Shown: in pieces, positions 38,301 to 46,196 of the stretch
Position numbering within the stretch: position 1 is the stretch's first letter
How the letters are laid out: each line of letters begins with the position of its first letter
NCBI GenBank assembly: GCA_963676515.1
Contig: OY781061.1
Span: forward strand, 682,001 to 746,000
Direction: 5' to 3'
Length of the DNA stretch: 64,000 nt
Source: G963667145 sp963676515 [NCBI: Candidatus Cloacimonadota bacterium]
Lineage (GTDB): Bacteria; Cloacimonadota; Cloacimonadia; G963667145
Program-made: the position numbers and the translations under genes
Notes under the pieces: model-generated
The model's input: the letters and a program-made list of their open reading frames with translations, nothing else
Databases searched by the model: none
What the model was told of the DNA's origin: nothing

Positions 38301-41300
38301 TTGGGTAGTAGCTGTTAGACCAGCAGGAGCTAACACTCTTGTTCTCGTAGTCAATACGCTAGAGGCTTCACTCTCGCCGTTTCCATTGTAAGCTATTACT
38401 TTGTAGGAATACTCCGTATCTGCAGTGAGTCCCAAGATGTCAGCGTAGAAGTTGCTACTAATGTCACTAGCTATCTTGTATTTTGTACTGCTCGCGGCTC
38501 GACGATACACTTTGTAGTCTGTGGCGCCATCGACTTCGCCCCAAGATAAATTTATTTGTGATGAGCTAACGACACTGTCAGTGAGATTCTCAGGAGGCGA
38601 AACAACTGTGGTGTCACTTGCGATATTAGAGTAATCGGACTCCCCTACTCCGTTATAAGCTCGGATTTTGTAGTAATACTCTGTGTTTGCGATGAGTCCT
38701 GTGCTGTCACTGTAGGACTCGCTACTGGCAACGCCCACACTGTCGTAAATCCCACTAGCGGAGAGTGATCTGTATATTTTGTAGCCGTCTATTCCAGCGA
38801 CTGGTCCCCAAACTAAGTCTATTTGCGAAGAGCTTTTGGATGTGGCAGACAAGCCCGCAGGTGCTGAGACAATCGTGGTTGCTCTCAAGGTGTCGGAATA
38901 TTCACCATCGCCGTTTACATTGTAAGCTAGCACTTTGTAACTATACTCCTTGTTTGCGTGGAGCTCTGTGCTTTGCCAGGTAGTGCTCGTGCCGAGAGTT
39001 GTGATGTTAAAAGTATTACCGTCGTCTGCAGAGAACCAGACGCGATAACCAGTCGCTCCCTTGACTGAGTCCCAAGACAGGTTTATTTGAGAAGAGTCTA
39101 CAACACTATCGGTGAAATTGAGCGGAACTGCGACGAGCGTGGTCTTGCTCACGGTGCTAGAGGCTTCCGACTCTCCCGCATCGCTATAGGCGGTCACTTG
39201 GTAGGAGTACTCGGTGTCTGCTACAAGCTCTTTGCTTTCGTAAGCGAGCTCCCCAGTAACATCGCCGATTTCAGTGCTATCTCCAGCACTATTTAATAGG
39301 TAAATTTTGTAACCCTTAGCTCCAGCGACTTCGCTCCAAGCTAGGTCAATCTGAGAGGAGCTTTCGGCTGTGGCAGTCACGCTTGCTGGGGTTGCGACGA
39401 TTGTGGTGACAATCAATGTGTAAGAAAATTCGCTGTCGCCTTTGCCATTGTAGGCTAGCACTTTGTAATGGTAGGTCGCGTTCGGAGCAAGTCCCGTGCT
39501 CTGGTAGGTGGTGACATTGCCTACTGCTATCTCGCTGTAAGATTGACCGCTGTCTGCAGAGAAAGCGAGGCGATAGCCCGTTGCTCCAGCGACCGAGCTC
39601 CAGCTCAGGTCTATCTGCGATGAGCTGATAACACTGTCGGTGAGGTTGCTCGGAGCGGCGACCTTCGTGGTGTCGCTCAGTGTGTCGGAAAATTCACTCT
39701 CGCCGTTGCCATTGTAAGCCAGCACCTTGTAGAAGTAAGCTGTATTCGCACTGAGCCCTGTGCTGTGGTAGATGAGGCTGTTGGTGTCGCCGATTACCTT
39801 GTACTCTCCACCAATGGCGGGTGCTCGGTATATTGCATAGCTGGCTGCTCCAGCGACGATATTCCATCGCAAATCTATGCGTGATGCACTCACGACGCTG
39901 TCGGTGAGATTACTCGGAGCTAGGACGATTGTGGTGTCGCACAATGTGCTAGAGAACGCACCATCGCCTTTGCCATTGTAGGCTAGCACTTTGTAGTAGT
40001 GCACGCTATTTGCGGTGAGTCCCGCGTGGCTGTAGGTGGTGACGACACAATCTACTGTGTCGTCATAAGTTACGCCGTCTGCAGAGATTGCGAGACGATA
40101 GCCATCTGCTCCGTCGACTTTGCCCCAAAACAGCTTTATCTGTGATGAGCTGACGACACTGTCGATAAAATTACTCGGCGCGGCGACGATAGTGATGTCA
40201 CTCACGACGCTAGAGGTGTCTGACTCTCCTGCTCCGCTGTAGGCTGTCACCTTGTAGGAGTAGGTTGTGTTTGGGCTGAGCCCTGTGCTGTGGCAAATCG
40301 TATCTGTGACAAGGTCAACTTCGGTGTAACCTCCATCGCTATTTAATTGGTAAATTTTGTAGCCTGTCGCTCCAGCGACTTTGCCCCAAGATAAGTCTAT
40401 TCGCTCAGAACTTCGGGTTGTGGCGAAAACGGAACTCGGAGCGACAACAATAGTGGTATCGCTCAGTATGGCAGAGAATTTGCTGTAACCTTTTGTATTA
40501 TATGCCCTTACCTTGTAGTAATGCACGCTATTTGCGGCAAGTCCTGTGTCGCTGTAGGTGGTTACATTGCCTACTGCTGTGTCGCTGTATGTCCGCCCGC
40601 TATCTACAGAGAACGAGAGGGAGTAGCCGTCTGCACCAGTGACTGCATCCCAATAGAGATCAATCTGCGATGCACTGCTGACACTATTGGTGAGATTGCT
40701 CGGAGCGGCGACGATTGTGGTGTCGCTCACTATGCTGGAATATTTGCTATCGCCATTACCATTCGAGGCTTTCACCTTGTAGGAATAGACTGTGTTCGCC
40801 GTGAGCCCTGTGTCGCTGTAGAAGTTGCTACTGATACCGCCGACACTGTCGTTCACTCCACCACTGGCGGGTGTGCGGTATATTGTGTAGCTGGCAGCTC
40901 CGGGGACTGTGTCCCATCGCAAATCTATGCGTGAAGCACTCACGACGCTGTCACTGAGATTGCTCGGCGGTGCGACGATGGTGGTGTCGCTCACTGTGCT
41001 GGAGGCTTTGCTGTCGCCGACTGCACTGTATGCTCTCACCCTGTAGAAGTACTCGGTATTTGCAGTGAGTCCTGTGCTTTGGTAGGCGGTGACATTGCCC
41101 AGAATGGTGTCTAGGTAATTTATATCATCGTCTGAGAAAGAGAGAGAATAGCCGTCTGCTCCATCCACTTCGCTCCACGATATGTCGATTCGAGATGAGC
41201 TCTTGCTTTTGGCAGTTACATTCCTCGGTGTCAAGACCATCGTGTAGGTGCTCAAGGTGTCCGAGAATTTGCTATAGCCTCTCAGATTGTAGGCTCGCAC

Positions 41301-43451
41301 TGCGTAGAAATACTTCGTGTTTGCCTCGAGACCTGTGCTGTGGTAGAGAGTGTCCGTGCCGACAGGTGTGTAACTGTAAGTTTGACCGCTGTCGGCAGAG
41401 AAAGAAAGATAATATTCTGTGGCACCAGCGACTTTGCTCCACGACAAATCTATCTTTGAAGAGTCTACAACTTTATAGGAAAAATTGGCAGGTACTGCGA
41501 CAATCGTGGTGTCGCTCACGATGTCAGAGAAGCCAGATTCCCCAGCGGCACTGTAAGCTGTCACTTTGTAGTAGTAGCCTGTGTTCGCTGCGAGTCCCGT
41601 GCTCTGGTAGGAAGTAACTTTGCCAAGGTCAACTCCGCTGTAAACTCCACTGCTAGAGTCTGATGTGTATATTATGTAGCCAGTAGCTCCAGCGACTTTG
41701 CCCCATGATATGTTTATTTGAGTTGAGCTTTTAGTTTTCGCTAATACACTAGTCGGAGCTAAGACCTTTGTGGTGACTATAAATCTGTCAGAAAATTCGC
41801 TATAGCCGTTATTATTGTATGCCTGAACCTTGTAGTGGTAGGCTTTATTGGCGGTGAGTCCTGTGAAGTGATAAGTGGTGGTGCTATCGACCACAGGGGT
41901 GATACTGTAAGTTTCCCCATCGTCTGCAGATAAATAGAGAGAATAGCCCTCTGCTCCCGCGACTGTATCCCAAGATATGTTTATTTGAGAAGAACTAACG
42001 ACAGTATCGGATAAACCAGTAGGAGCGGCTACAATCGTGGTTTTACTTATTATGCTAGAGTTTCCACTGGTGTGGGCATTATTAGAAGACTGCACCTTGT
42101 AAAAATACTTCGTGTTTGCACTGAGCAATGTGTCGTGGTAAACTGTATCTTTGACTATAACTATATCGCTAAAAGTTACGCTGTCTTTTGATGCGTGGAG
42201 ACGATATTCCGCTGCACCACTGACTGCGTCCCAAGATATGTCTATTTGAGAGGAGCTTTTGGCTATGGCAGTTACATTTTCAGGGGTAATTACATTTATT
42301 CTCCCTTTTACTACTTCCGAGAACTCCGATGTGTCCGCAGCGTTATAAGCTTCCAACTTGTAAAAATATTCTATATCCGGATAGGAAACAAGGTCATTGT
42401 AAGAAAGAACACTGCCAATATTTTTAGCGGTATAGCTCTTGCCATTGTCTGCCGATTTATAGAGAAAATAACCTGTTACTCCACTGGCGATATCCCAAGA
42501 CAATCTTATATGTGTCTGGTCCTGAACGACAAGAGAAAGTCCTTCTGGTTTCAATAGACTCAATCTCACATCTACGGTATTTGAAAAATCCGAAACTTTA
42601 GTCGCCCTATAAGCTTTTAATCTGTAAAAATATTTTATGTATGAATTGGAAATTATATCTGTGTAGGAAATCTCACTGCCGACATCTATCTGGGTGTATA
42701 TCTCGCTGGTGGTAGAATGTCTGTAGAGATAGTAACCTTCTGCACCATCGACAGCGTCCCACGACAAAGATATTTGCGATAAATTTAGAGCTGCAGCGAC
42801 CAGATTGGTAGGAGTTGCGAGAATGGTGGTGTCACCTGCAATGTTAGAAAAATCACTGTTGCCACCGATGTTATACGCTTTCACCTTGTAAAAATAAGCT
42901 GTATTTGCCTCGAGCCCTGTGTTGCTATAGAAATTGTCACGAACTTCACCAATTTTATTGTAAATTCCATATTCCAAAACTGATTTGTATATTCTATATT
43001 TTACTTCCCCATTTACGGCGTTCCACAGTAAATCTATTTGAGAAGAACTGACAGCACTTGCCGTTAAGTTGGTAGGAGTAGAGACAAATGTGAGAGCACT
43101 TGCGACATTCGAAAATTCACTATCCCCGTTAACATTATACGCTTTCACCTTGTAATAATACTCTGTATTTGAACTAAGCCCAATGTTGGTATAGGAGTTG
43201 CTACTAATATTGTCAATTTCGCTGTAAACACCATCCAAAGTTGCAGATTGATATATTTTATAACCTGTAACTCCACTGACGACATACCAAACTAAATCTA
43301 TTTGTGAAGAGTCCATGGCAGAAGCCACTAGATTAATAGGAGCTGCTGGAAGAGGTAGATCCTCTGTGTCGTTATCATCATAGGTGGTGGTACAGGTCAC
43401 AAATACCACCAAACTAAATATGATAACTAAAAGTTTTAACCAATTTTTCAA
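32388..43451 (-). CDS. Giant FN3-repeat lipoprotein with C-terminal BspA/DUF285 repeats (copy 3)
   Basis: The largest of the three, 3,687 residues, starts at TTG 43451 with AGAAGGAA five bases upstream. The lipoprotein-like N-terminus (MKNWLKLLVIIF, ending VVFVTC with Cys20) is followed by acid-rich TTTYDDNDTED. Thirty-seven FN3 modules follow, of which 1-24 are collinear with copy 2. Then come 14 BspA/DUF285 repeats (FNQDIGGWDV-x2-VTNM-x2-MF type), against 9 and 8 in the sister proteins. Two adjacent 75-bp repeat units at 32706-32780 and 32781-32855 are almost identical, so repeat number is probably still changing. The protein most likely projects from the cell surface. A ligand cannot be predicted. 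Alternative readings such as a secreted enzyme are not supported, since no catalytic domain is seen. Confidence 0.86.
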   Translation of the reverse strand: MKNWLKLLVIIFSLVVFVTCTTTYDDNDTEDLPLPAAPINLVASAMDSSQIDLVWYVVSGVTGYKIYQSATLDGVYSEIDNISSNSYTNIGLSSNTEYYYKVKAYNVNGDSEFSNVASALTFVSTPTNLTASAVSSSQIDLLWNAVNGEVKYRIYKSVLEYGIYNKIGEVRDNFYSNTGLEANTAYFYKVKAYNIGGNSDFSNIAGDTTILATPTNLVAAALNLSQISLSWDAVDGAEGYYLYRHSTTSEIYTQIDVGSEISYTDIISNSYIKYFYRLKAYRATKVSDFSNTVDVRLSLLKPEGLSLVVQDQTHIRLSWDIASGVTGYFLYKSADNGKSYTAKNIGSVLSYNDLVSYPDIEYFYKLEAYNAADTSEFSEVVKGRINVITPENVTAIAKSSSQIDISWDAVSGAAEYRLHASKDSVTFSDIVIVKDTVYHDTLLSANTKYFYKVQSSNNAHTSGNSSIISKTTIVAAPTGLSDTVVSSSQINISWDTVAGAEGYSLYLSADDGETYSITPVVDSTTTYHFTGLTANKAYHYKVQAYNNNGYSEFSDRFIVTTKVLAPTSVLAKTKSSTQINISWGKVAGATGYIIYTSDSSSGVYSGVDLGKVTSYQSTGLAANTGYYYKVTAYSAAGESGFSDIVSDTTIVAVPANFSYKVVDSSKIDLSWSKVAGATEYYLSFSADSGQTYSYTPVGTDTLYHSTGLEANTKYFYAVRAYNLRGYSKFSDTLSTYTMVLTPRNVTAKSKSSSRIDISWSEVDGADGYSLSFSDDDINYLDTILGNVTAYQSTGLTANTEYFYRVRAYSAVGDSKASSTVSDTTIVAPPSNLSDSVVSASRIDLRWDTVPGAASYTIYRTPASGGVNDSVGGISSNFYSDTGLTANTVYSYKVKASNGNGDSKYSSIVSDTTIVAAPSNLTNSVSSASQIDLYWDAVTGADGYSLSFSVDSGRTYSDTAVGNVTTYSDTGLAANSVHYYKVRAYNTKGYSKFSAILSDTTIVVAPSSVFATTRSSERIDLSWGKVAGATGYKIYQLNSDGGYTEVDLVTDTICHSTGLSPNTTYSYKVTAYSGAGESDTSSVVSDITIVAAPSNFIDSVVSSSQIKLFWGKVDGADGYRLAISADGVTYDDTVDCVVTTYSHAGLTANSVHYYKVLAYNGKGDGAFSSTLCDTTIVLAPSNLTDSVVSASRIDLRWNIVAGAASYAIYRAPAIGGEYKVIGDTNSLIYHSTGLSANTAYFYKVLAYNGNGESEFSDTLSDTTKVAAPSNLTDSVISSSQIDLSWSSVAGATGYRLAFSADSGQSYSEIAVGNVTTYQSTGLAPNATYHYKVLAYNGKGDSEFSYTLIVTTIVATPASVTATAESSSQIDLAWSEVAGAKGYKIYLLNSAGDSTEIGDVTGELAYESKELVADTEYSYQVTAYSDAGESEASSTVSKTTLVAVPLNFTDSVVDSSQINLSWDSVKGATGYRVWFSADDGNTFNITTLGTSTTWQSTELHANKEYSYKVLAYNVNGDGEYSDTLRATTIVSAPAGLSATSKSSSQIDLVWGPVAGIDGYKIYRSLSASGIYDSVGVASSESYSDSTGLIANTEYYYKIRAYNGVGESDYSNIASDTTVVSPPENLTDSVVSSSQINLSWGEVDGATDYKVYRRAASSTKYKIASDISSNFYADILGLTADTEYSYKVIAYNGNGESEASSVLTTRTRVLAPAGLTATTQSASRIDLAWDEVSGASSYAIYRAPAIGGAYDSIGVDSSEFYADSTGLSSYTSYYYKVKAYSDAGKSAYSNMAMDTTMVAAPSNIIDSVISATQIKLSWDLVPGAINYTIHRASTIGGDYSQIGRVTEESYSDYSELIAATDYFYKVKAHNAKGDSEDSEIIKVTTRVLAPTDLVATAKSPSQIDLAWSKVKGADDYIIYRSLSSDKDYSSVGVTSSEQYNDSTGLTANIEYFYKVTASSASGESVLSDVASDTTIFLAPTNLVVTAQSSSQIGLSWSSVAGATSYNIYRATASNGDYQPAGTASSDSYEDNTELSAHTEYFYRVTAYNAGGESDSSETQSATTIVAAPANLTYEVVSAKQINLKWDSVVGATSYKISREPSSDVSVIKISTNYYESTGLSANTEYSYKVTATNANGDGAASEIKVTTRVLAPANLSATSKSSSKIALAWDEVMGKDGYIIYRAPSSNGVYDSVGVATTKSYEDSTGLAPNTVYYYMVKAYSGAGKSEYSNMASDTTIVAAPTNFADSVASAKQIDLSWSTVQGATTYKVYQSSSSGDIETKGIKDTFHNIQGLTPNTEYVYKVTAINTNGESEASSVLTATTRLNAPTSLLVTPKSSSQLDLTWDPVTDVMSYKIYRALTSTGTYAYIDSATSESYEDSTGLSANTKYFYKVTANNDAGESAFSSRASDTTRVLAPTNLADSIVSSSQINLSWSKVAGATSYTIYRALASNGVYQPIGDTTTAYYYSTGLAANTAYLYKVTANNGNGESEYSQAKEVTIIVQAPTNVSAIAKSSSRIDLAWNEVEQAKSYIIYRATTTDGAYDSVGVSSSDFYYDSTDLTSSTEYFYKVKSYSNAGKSEFSLIVSDFTIVATPTHLTDSIVSAKQINIYWNKVAGATSYRCYFSIDGGQTYRDATVGNDTFYFHSGLIANKEYYYKVKAYDANSESGFSDSLGATTKVLAPANLVATSQSSTQIDLAWDAVTDADDYKIYRAPTRDGEYIDVGVASSESYEDTTGLAANKEYFYKVTAKNASGESDYSIFASDTTIVAAPTNLADSVVSESRIDLSWDTVVGATSYYLSYSVDGSSYTDTAVGDVTTYSHTGLSANTEHYYKVQAHNGNGKSEFSSTLLDTTIVAAPANLTDSVISASQIDLSWSLVAGAAGYDIYIDTSRDGNYTRKEATTDTSFSIESLIANTVYFYKVLAHNGNGESEFSDTLSDTTIVAAPVNLIDTITSSSQIDIYWDTVVGATDYYLAYSADSGKTYTDTAVGNVTSYSHTGLIADTEYYYKVLAHNTKGNSEFSDELRATTRVLAPTGFSATTKSAFQIDLSWSEVEGKTGYKIYRSASSDGTYSEIDDITDTTYQSKELSANTTYYYKVTAYSDAGESEYSSKASETTMVAAPTNLTKTSATSSQITISWNKVEGATGYYFYFADGNLSFAGTSVGNVTSCTKKELTSNTIYHCKVIAYNEKGDSEVSNTLIVTTKVDAPTNLSAKTTTFGQINLSWSSVQGVTQYYIYRADSEYSSYSPIGNVAGTSYNDTWLSENQEYYYKVKAYTAAAGESADSNIANATTYITEATLRSKVAAGDDVTLVNTGGITDMSGLFYDKTKFNQDISKWDVSKVTDMSEMFYAADAFNQDIGGWQMNSVTNMEKMFFFAKAFNQDIGGWDVNNVTNMNSMFQSAFAFNQDIGGWNVSKVTNMSFMFCNASAFNQDIGDWVVGNVTTMRYMFSGASAFNQYIGGWKVSNVTDMSYMFSEASVFNQYIGGWDTEKLTNTSYMFYRAYAFNKSIYSWRMLMVTDMSHMFYEASAFNQDIGGWAVNSASNMSYMFYGADAFNQDIGDWAVSSASNMSYMFYGADAFNQDIGGWNVSSVTNMRYMFCAAKDFNQDISDWTVNKVTDMEGMFYSAVAFYRDIGGWDVSSVTDMDYMFYGVSCFIFDLSGWDVEKVTSHEDYDVGAYNWSFQKRPPFSD
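32706..32855 (-). repeat. Two near-identical 75-bp tandem units encoding BspA/DUF285 repeats
   Basis: Each unit encodes one 25-residue repeat with the core FNQDIG-x-WAV-x-SASNMSY. The two units differ at only a few positions, whereas other repeats in the array differ more. The array of the same gene is five or six units longer than in its sister genes, which fits recent slippage or unequal crossover here. Confidence 0.8.
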
Positions 43452-43494
43452 TTTTTCCTTCTCTTTTTAAAAAAATCCCAAGTTAAGTTCCACA

Positions 43495-43519
43495 GTGCTA
43501 GACTTTTAAAAGTTGTCAA
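43495..43519 (-). promoter_or_regulatory. Putative promoter of giant lipoprotein gene 3
   Basis: The minus strand has TTGACA at 43514-43519 and TAGCAC 13 bases downstream, 63 bases before the TTG start, at the same position as in gene 2. Confidence 0.45.
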
Positions 43520-43579
43520 ACATAGAAACAAGTTTTTTTACTGAAAAAGACAAAAATGAGCTTGCAATTTCACTGAAAA

Positions 43580-44636
43580 AGAGAAAAGTGGGCTTTATTC
43601 ACAAATAAAAAATAGTAGTTAAAAATGGGACACCGCCCTTCCCCTGACCCTTGAAGGCATTGTGTGGGGGAATGGATTCCCGCTTCCGCGGGAATGAGGC
43701 TGGTGGAAACGCAAGGGGAGTGGTAAGCGAAAATGAGGAGTGGTGGAAACGCAAAGCGTGTGGTATGCGGAGAACTGTAGAGATGCAAAATTTTGCGTCT
43801 TCAGCGTGCGAGGTCGGTTTAGAATTTAGATTTCGGCTTTGGTATTTTGATTTTTTCTTTCGTTACATTTATTTTTGCTCAAGCAAAAAGAAAGGTAAAT
43901 CCCTCTGATAAGAGAGGATACCTGCTTTTTAGCTTTCAGCAGGACTCCATCTTTTCTTTGATCGCTCAAAGAATAGATAGAGGAGAAAAGAAAACCGCTC
44001 CGCTTCAATCCGCCAGAGATATGGCGTGAGGTGTGTAAGCTGTCCGTGGTGAAGAGCACCTCCGAGATTTGTTCTTAGCTGTGCATTTTCGATTGCTGGC
44101 TTTGCAATGCCAAAGATGGTGGTGCGTGTCTCTGGCTCTGCCCGTGAAGCGGAGAGAGCCCCCATCCTACCTAGCAAGTGAGACCGCCCTTCCCTGCCCA
44201 TTGGTAGCATTGTGTGGGAGAATGGATTCCCGCTTCCGCGGGAATGAGGGGAAAGAGCACGCGATGGCGAAGTGTGGCGAGTGATGGGCGGGAATGAGGG
44301 CTGGTGGGAACACAGAGGAAATGAGATTCATAGCACGAGGCTGAGAGCGTGCGAGGTCGGTTTAGAATTTAGCTTACAGCTTTGGTATTTTGATTTTACC
44401 TTTTGTTACTTTTCGCTTTGGTCAACCAAAGGGAAAAGTAAGACCCTCCGTCAGGAGAGCAAGCTAAAGAGAATGGATTCCCGCTTTCGCGGGAATGAGG
44501 GCTGGGTGGTGGAATGAATAATGCTAAAGCTGGGAGACAGTAACCACGGATGGACACGGATGACTGCTGGTCGTATGCATTCCCAAGCTAGAGCTTGGGA
44601 ACGAGAAAAGTCAGAAATCCTTGGGTAGCAAACTGC
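43580..44636. repeat. Intergenic repeat mosaic C, between giant gene 3 and the first ORF6N gene
   Basis: No gene is credible here. Palindrome ATTCCCGCTTCCGCGGGAAT lies at 43676-43695 and 44226-44245, and a one-base variant at 44477-44496. The TTCCCAAGCT/AGCTTGGGAA-type palindrome lies at 44580-44601. A variant of the ACGCAAAATTTTGCGT palindrome lies at 43783-43798. Two long hairpins of the TTAC...GTAA type lie at 43863-43898 and 44406-44441. The block starting TCCATCTTTTCTTTGA at 43944-44215 also occurs upstream of the ORF6N genes. Frames encoding HSRGSGNP or FPRKRES peptides in these palindromes are known repeat artefacts. Confidence 0.85.
44406..44441. repeat. Long perfect hairpin of the TTAC...GTAA family
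   Basis: TTACTTTTC-G-CTTTGGT is followed by a CA loop and ACCAAAG-G-GAAAAGTAA, giving two paired blocks (7 and 9 bp) interrupted by one mismatch. The same sequence recurs at 51371-51406. Related hairpins with different inner bases are at 31879-31914 and 43863-43898. The preserved pairing with changed sequence suggests the structure matters or that the ends are mobile-element termini. Confidence 0.7.
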
Positions 44637-45518
44637 TTACTTGAGCTTCTGCAAAATTTCCACGGCTCCCAGCTGGAAACGACTGAATGCGAACCACTTT
44701 TTGCCGAGGTCTTTTAGCGATGCTCCGAAGTGGTAAATCTCCTTTTTGTCGATGATCAGAAATCTGTCATGGGCGTTTCGGAAGATTTTTAGCTGAATGG
44801 GCGAGTATTGCGAGTTGTATTTTTGCAAGTCGAGCTGTAACTTTTTGTCGATTTTCTTGGTGTAGATTTCGATTTTAATATTTTGGCATTTTGCGAAGAG
44901 CATCAGCGTGTTTTCGTCGATGTAATTGTCGATGAGTGTGATATCGCTGGTGGCGGTGCTGAGCAAGTCGCAGACGAATTTGTAAGCGTCGAAGATTTGC
45001 CCATCGAAGAAAATGCCTTGCTTTGGTTTCAGGCTTTTGTCGTCCAAGGCTCTGAAGATTTGGGTAAAGTTTTTGTCCGTCTGGAGTTGATGTTCAATTT
45101 GCTTTCGTTCGACATTGTCTAGGCGAGTGAAAATTTGTGCATTTTGGGAGAGGAATTTTCGCATAGAGACGAAAGCTCGCATTATTTTGATGTTTATTTC
45201 GATGGCTTTATCGCTTTTGAGAATCCCAGCTAACATTGAAACACCTTGTTCGGTGAAGGCAAATGGCAGTTTTCTCAGTCCCATAATTTCTTTATTGGAA
45301 ATCACAATCTGTGACATCCAATCTTCTAGCTCTCTCTTTGTCAGGCGGAACATAAAGTCGCTTGGGAATCTTTCGGCGTTTCTTTTTACTGCTTGGTTTA
45401 GAACTCTCGTTTCCACGCCGTAGAGCTGAGCGAGGTCTCTGTCGAGGATGACTTGCATGCCGCGGAGGGTGAGGATTTTGTCTTGGATGTTGAAGTGGTT
45501 TGTGGTTAGTTCTTTCAT
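44637..45518 (-). CDS. ORF6N-domain protein with C-terminal PLD-like domain (copy 1)
   Basis: This 293-residue protein begins MKELTTNHFNIQDKILTLRG. It contains an ORF6N domain at about residues 8-95 (ILDRDLAQLYGVET, RNAERFPSDFMFRLT, FTEQGVSML), a presumed DNA-binding domain common in phage-related and chromosomal regulators. A helical linker at 115-150 joins it to a C-terminal domain with LIDNYIDENTL and H250-D-R-x4-D (HDRFLIID), followed by FGASLKDLGKKW. The latter resembles a single phospholipase-D HxK(x4)D motif with K changed to R. Residues 50-130 differ from the sister proteins, while the first 45 and last 145 are nearly identical. The ATG overlaps the stop of a repeat-encoded 71-codon frame by four bases, and no ribosome-binding site is seen. 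Function is unknown. Confidence 0.85.
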   Translation of the reverse strand: MKELTTNHFNIQDKILTLRGMQVILDRDLAQLYGVETRVLNQAVKRNAERFPSDFMFRLTKRELEDWMSQIVISNKEIMGLRKLPFAFTEQGVSMLAGILKSDKAIEINIKIMRAFVSMRKFLSQNAQIFTRLDNVERKQIEHQLQTDKNFTQIFRALDDKSLKPKQGIFFDGQIFDAYKFVCDLLSTATSDITLIDNYIDENTLMLFAKCQNIKIEIYTKKIDKKLQLDLQKYNSQYSPIQLKIFRNAHDRFLIIDKKEIYHFGASLKDLGKKWFAFSRFQLGAVEILQKLK

Positions 45519-46196
45519 GTTGAGGTCAATTTGGCGTGTTGTTTGGCGGGTGTCAAGGGAGTTTTGCTCAGAAATGGGGAATTATGCGGGTGATAGTTGA
45601 TCGCTTTCAGCGGGACTCCATCTTTTCTTTGATCGCTCAAAGAATAGATAGAGGAGAAAAGAAAACCGCTCCGCTTCAATCCGCCAGAGATATGGCGTGA
45701 GGTGTGTAAGCTGTCCGTGGTGAAGAGCACCTCCGAGATTTGTTCTTAGCTGTGCATTTTCGATTGCTGGCTTTGCAGTGCCAAAGATGGTGGTGCGTGT
45801 CTCTGGCTCTGCCCGTGAAGCGGAGAGAGCCCCCATCCTACCTAGCAAGTGAGACCGCCCTTCCCTGCCCATTGGTAGCATTGTGTGGGAGAATGGATTC
45901 CCGCTTTCGCGGGAATGAGGGAAAAGAGCGGGAATGAGGGCTGGTGGGAACGCAAGGCGAGTGGTGAGCGGAAATGAGGAGTGGTGGAAACGCAAAGCGT
46001 GTGGTATGCGGAGAACTGTAGAGACGCAAAATTTTGCGTCTTCAGCGTGCGAGGTCGGTTTAGAATTTAGCTTTCGGCTTTGGTATTTTGACTGTATGCT
46101 TTGTTTCGTATGCATTCCCAAGCTGGAGCTTGGGAACGAGGAGAAAGCTGGAGCTTGAGAACGAGAAAAGTCAGAAATCCTTGGGTAGCAAACTGC
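45519..46196. repeat. Intergenic repeat mosaic D, upstream of ORF6N copy 1
   Basis: The first about 90 bases (45519-45605) are a conserved 5' region shared by all five ORF6N genes. Then follows the TCCATCTTTTCTTTGA block (45615-45885). Palindrome ATTCCCGCTTTCGCGGGAAT lies at 45897-45916, ACGCAAAATTTTGCGT at 46024-46039, and the TTCCCAAGCT/AGCTTGGGAA palindrome at 46114-46135. A 71-codon frame on the minus strand (45515-45730) ends exactly over the ORF6N start. It is probably a by-product of the repeat. Confidence 0.8.
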
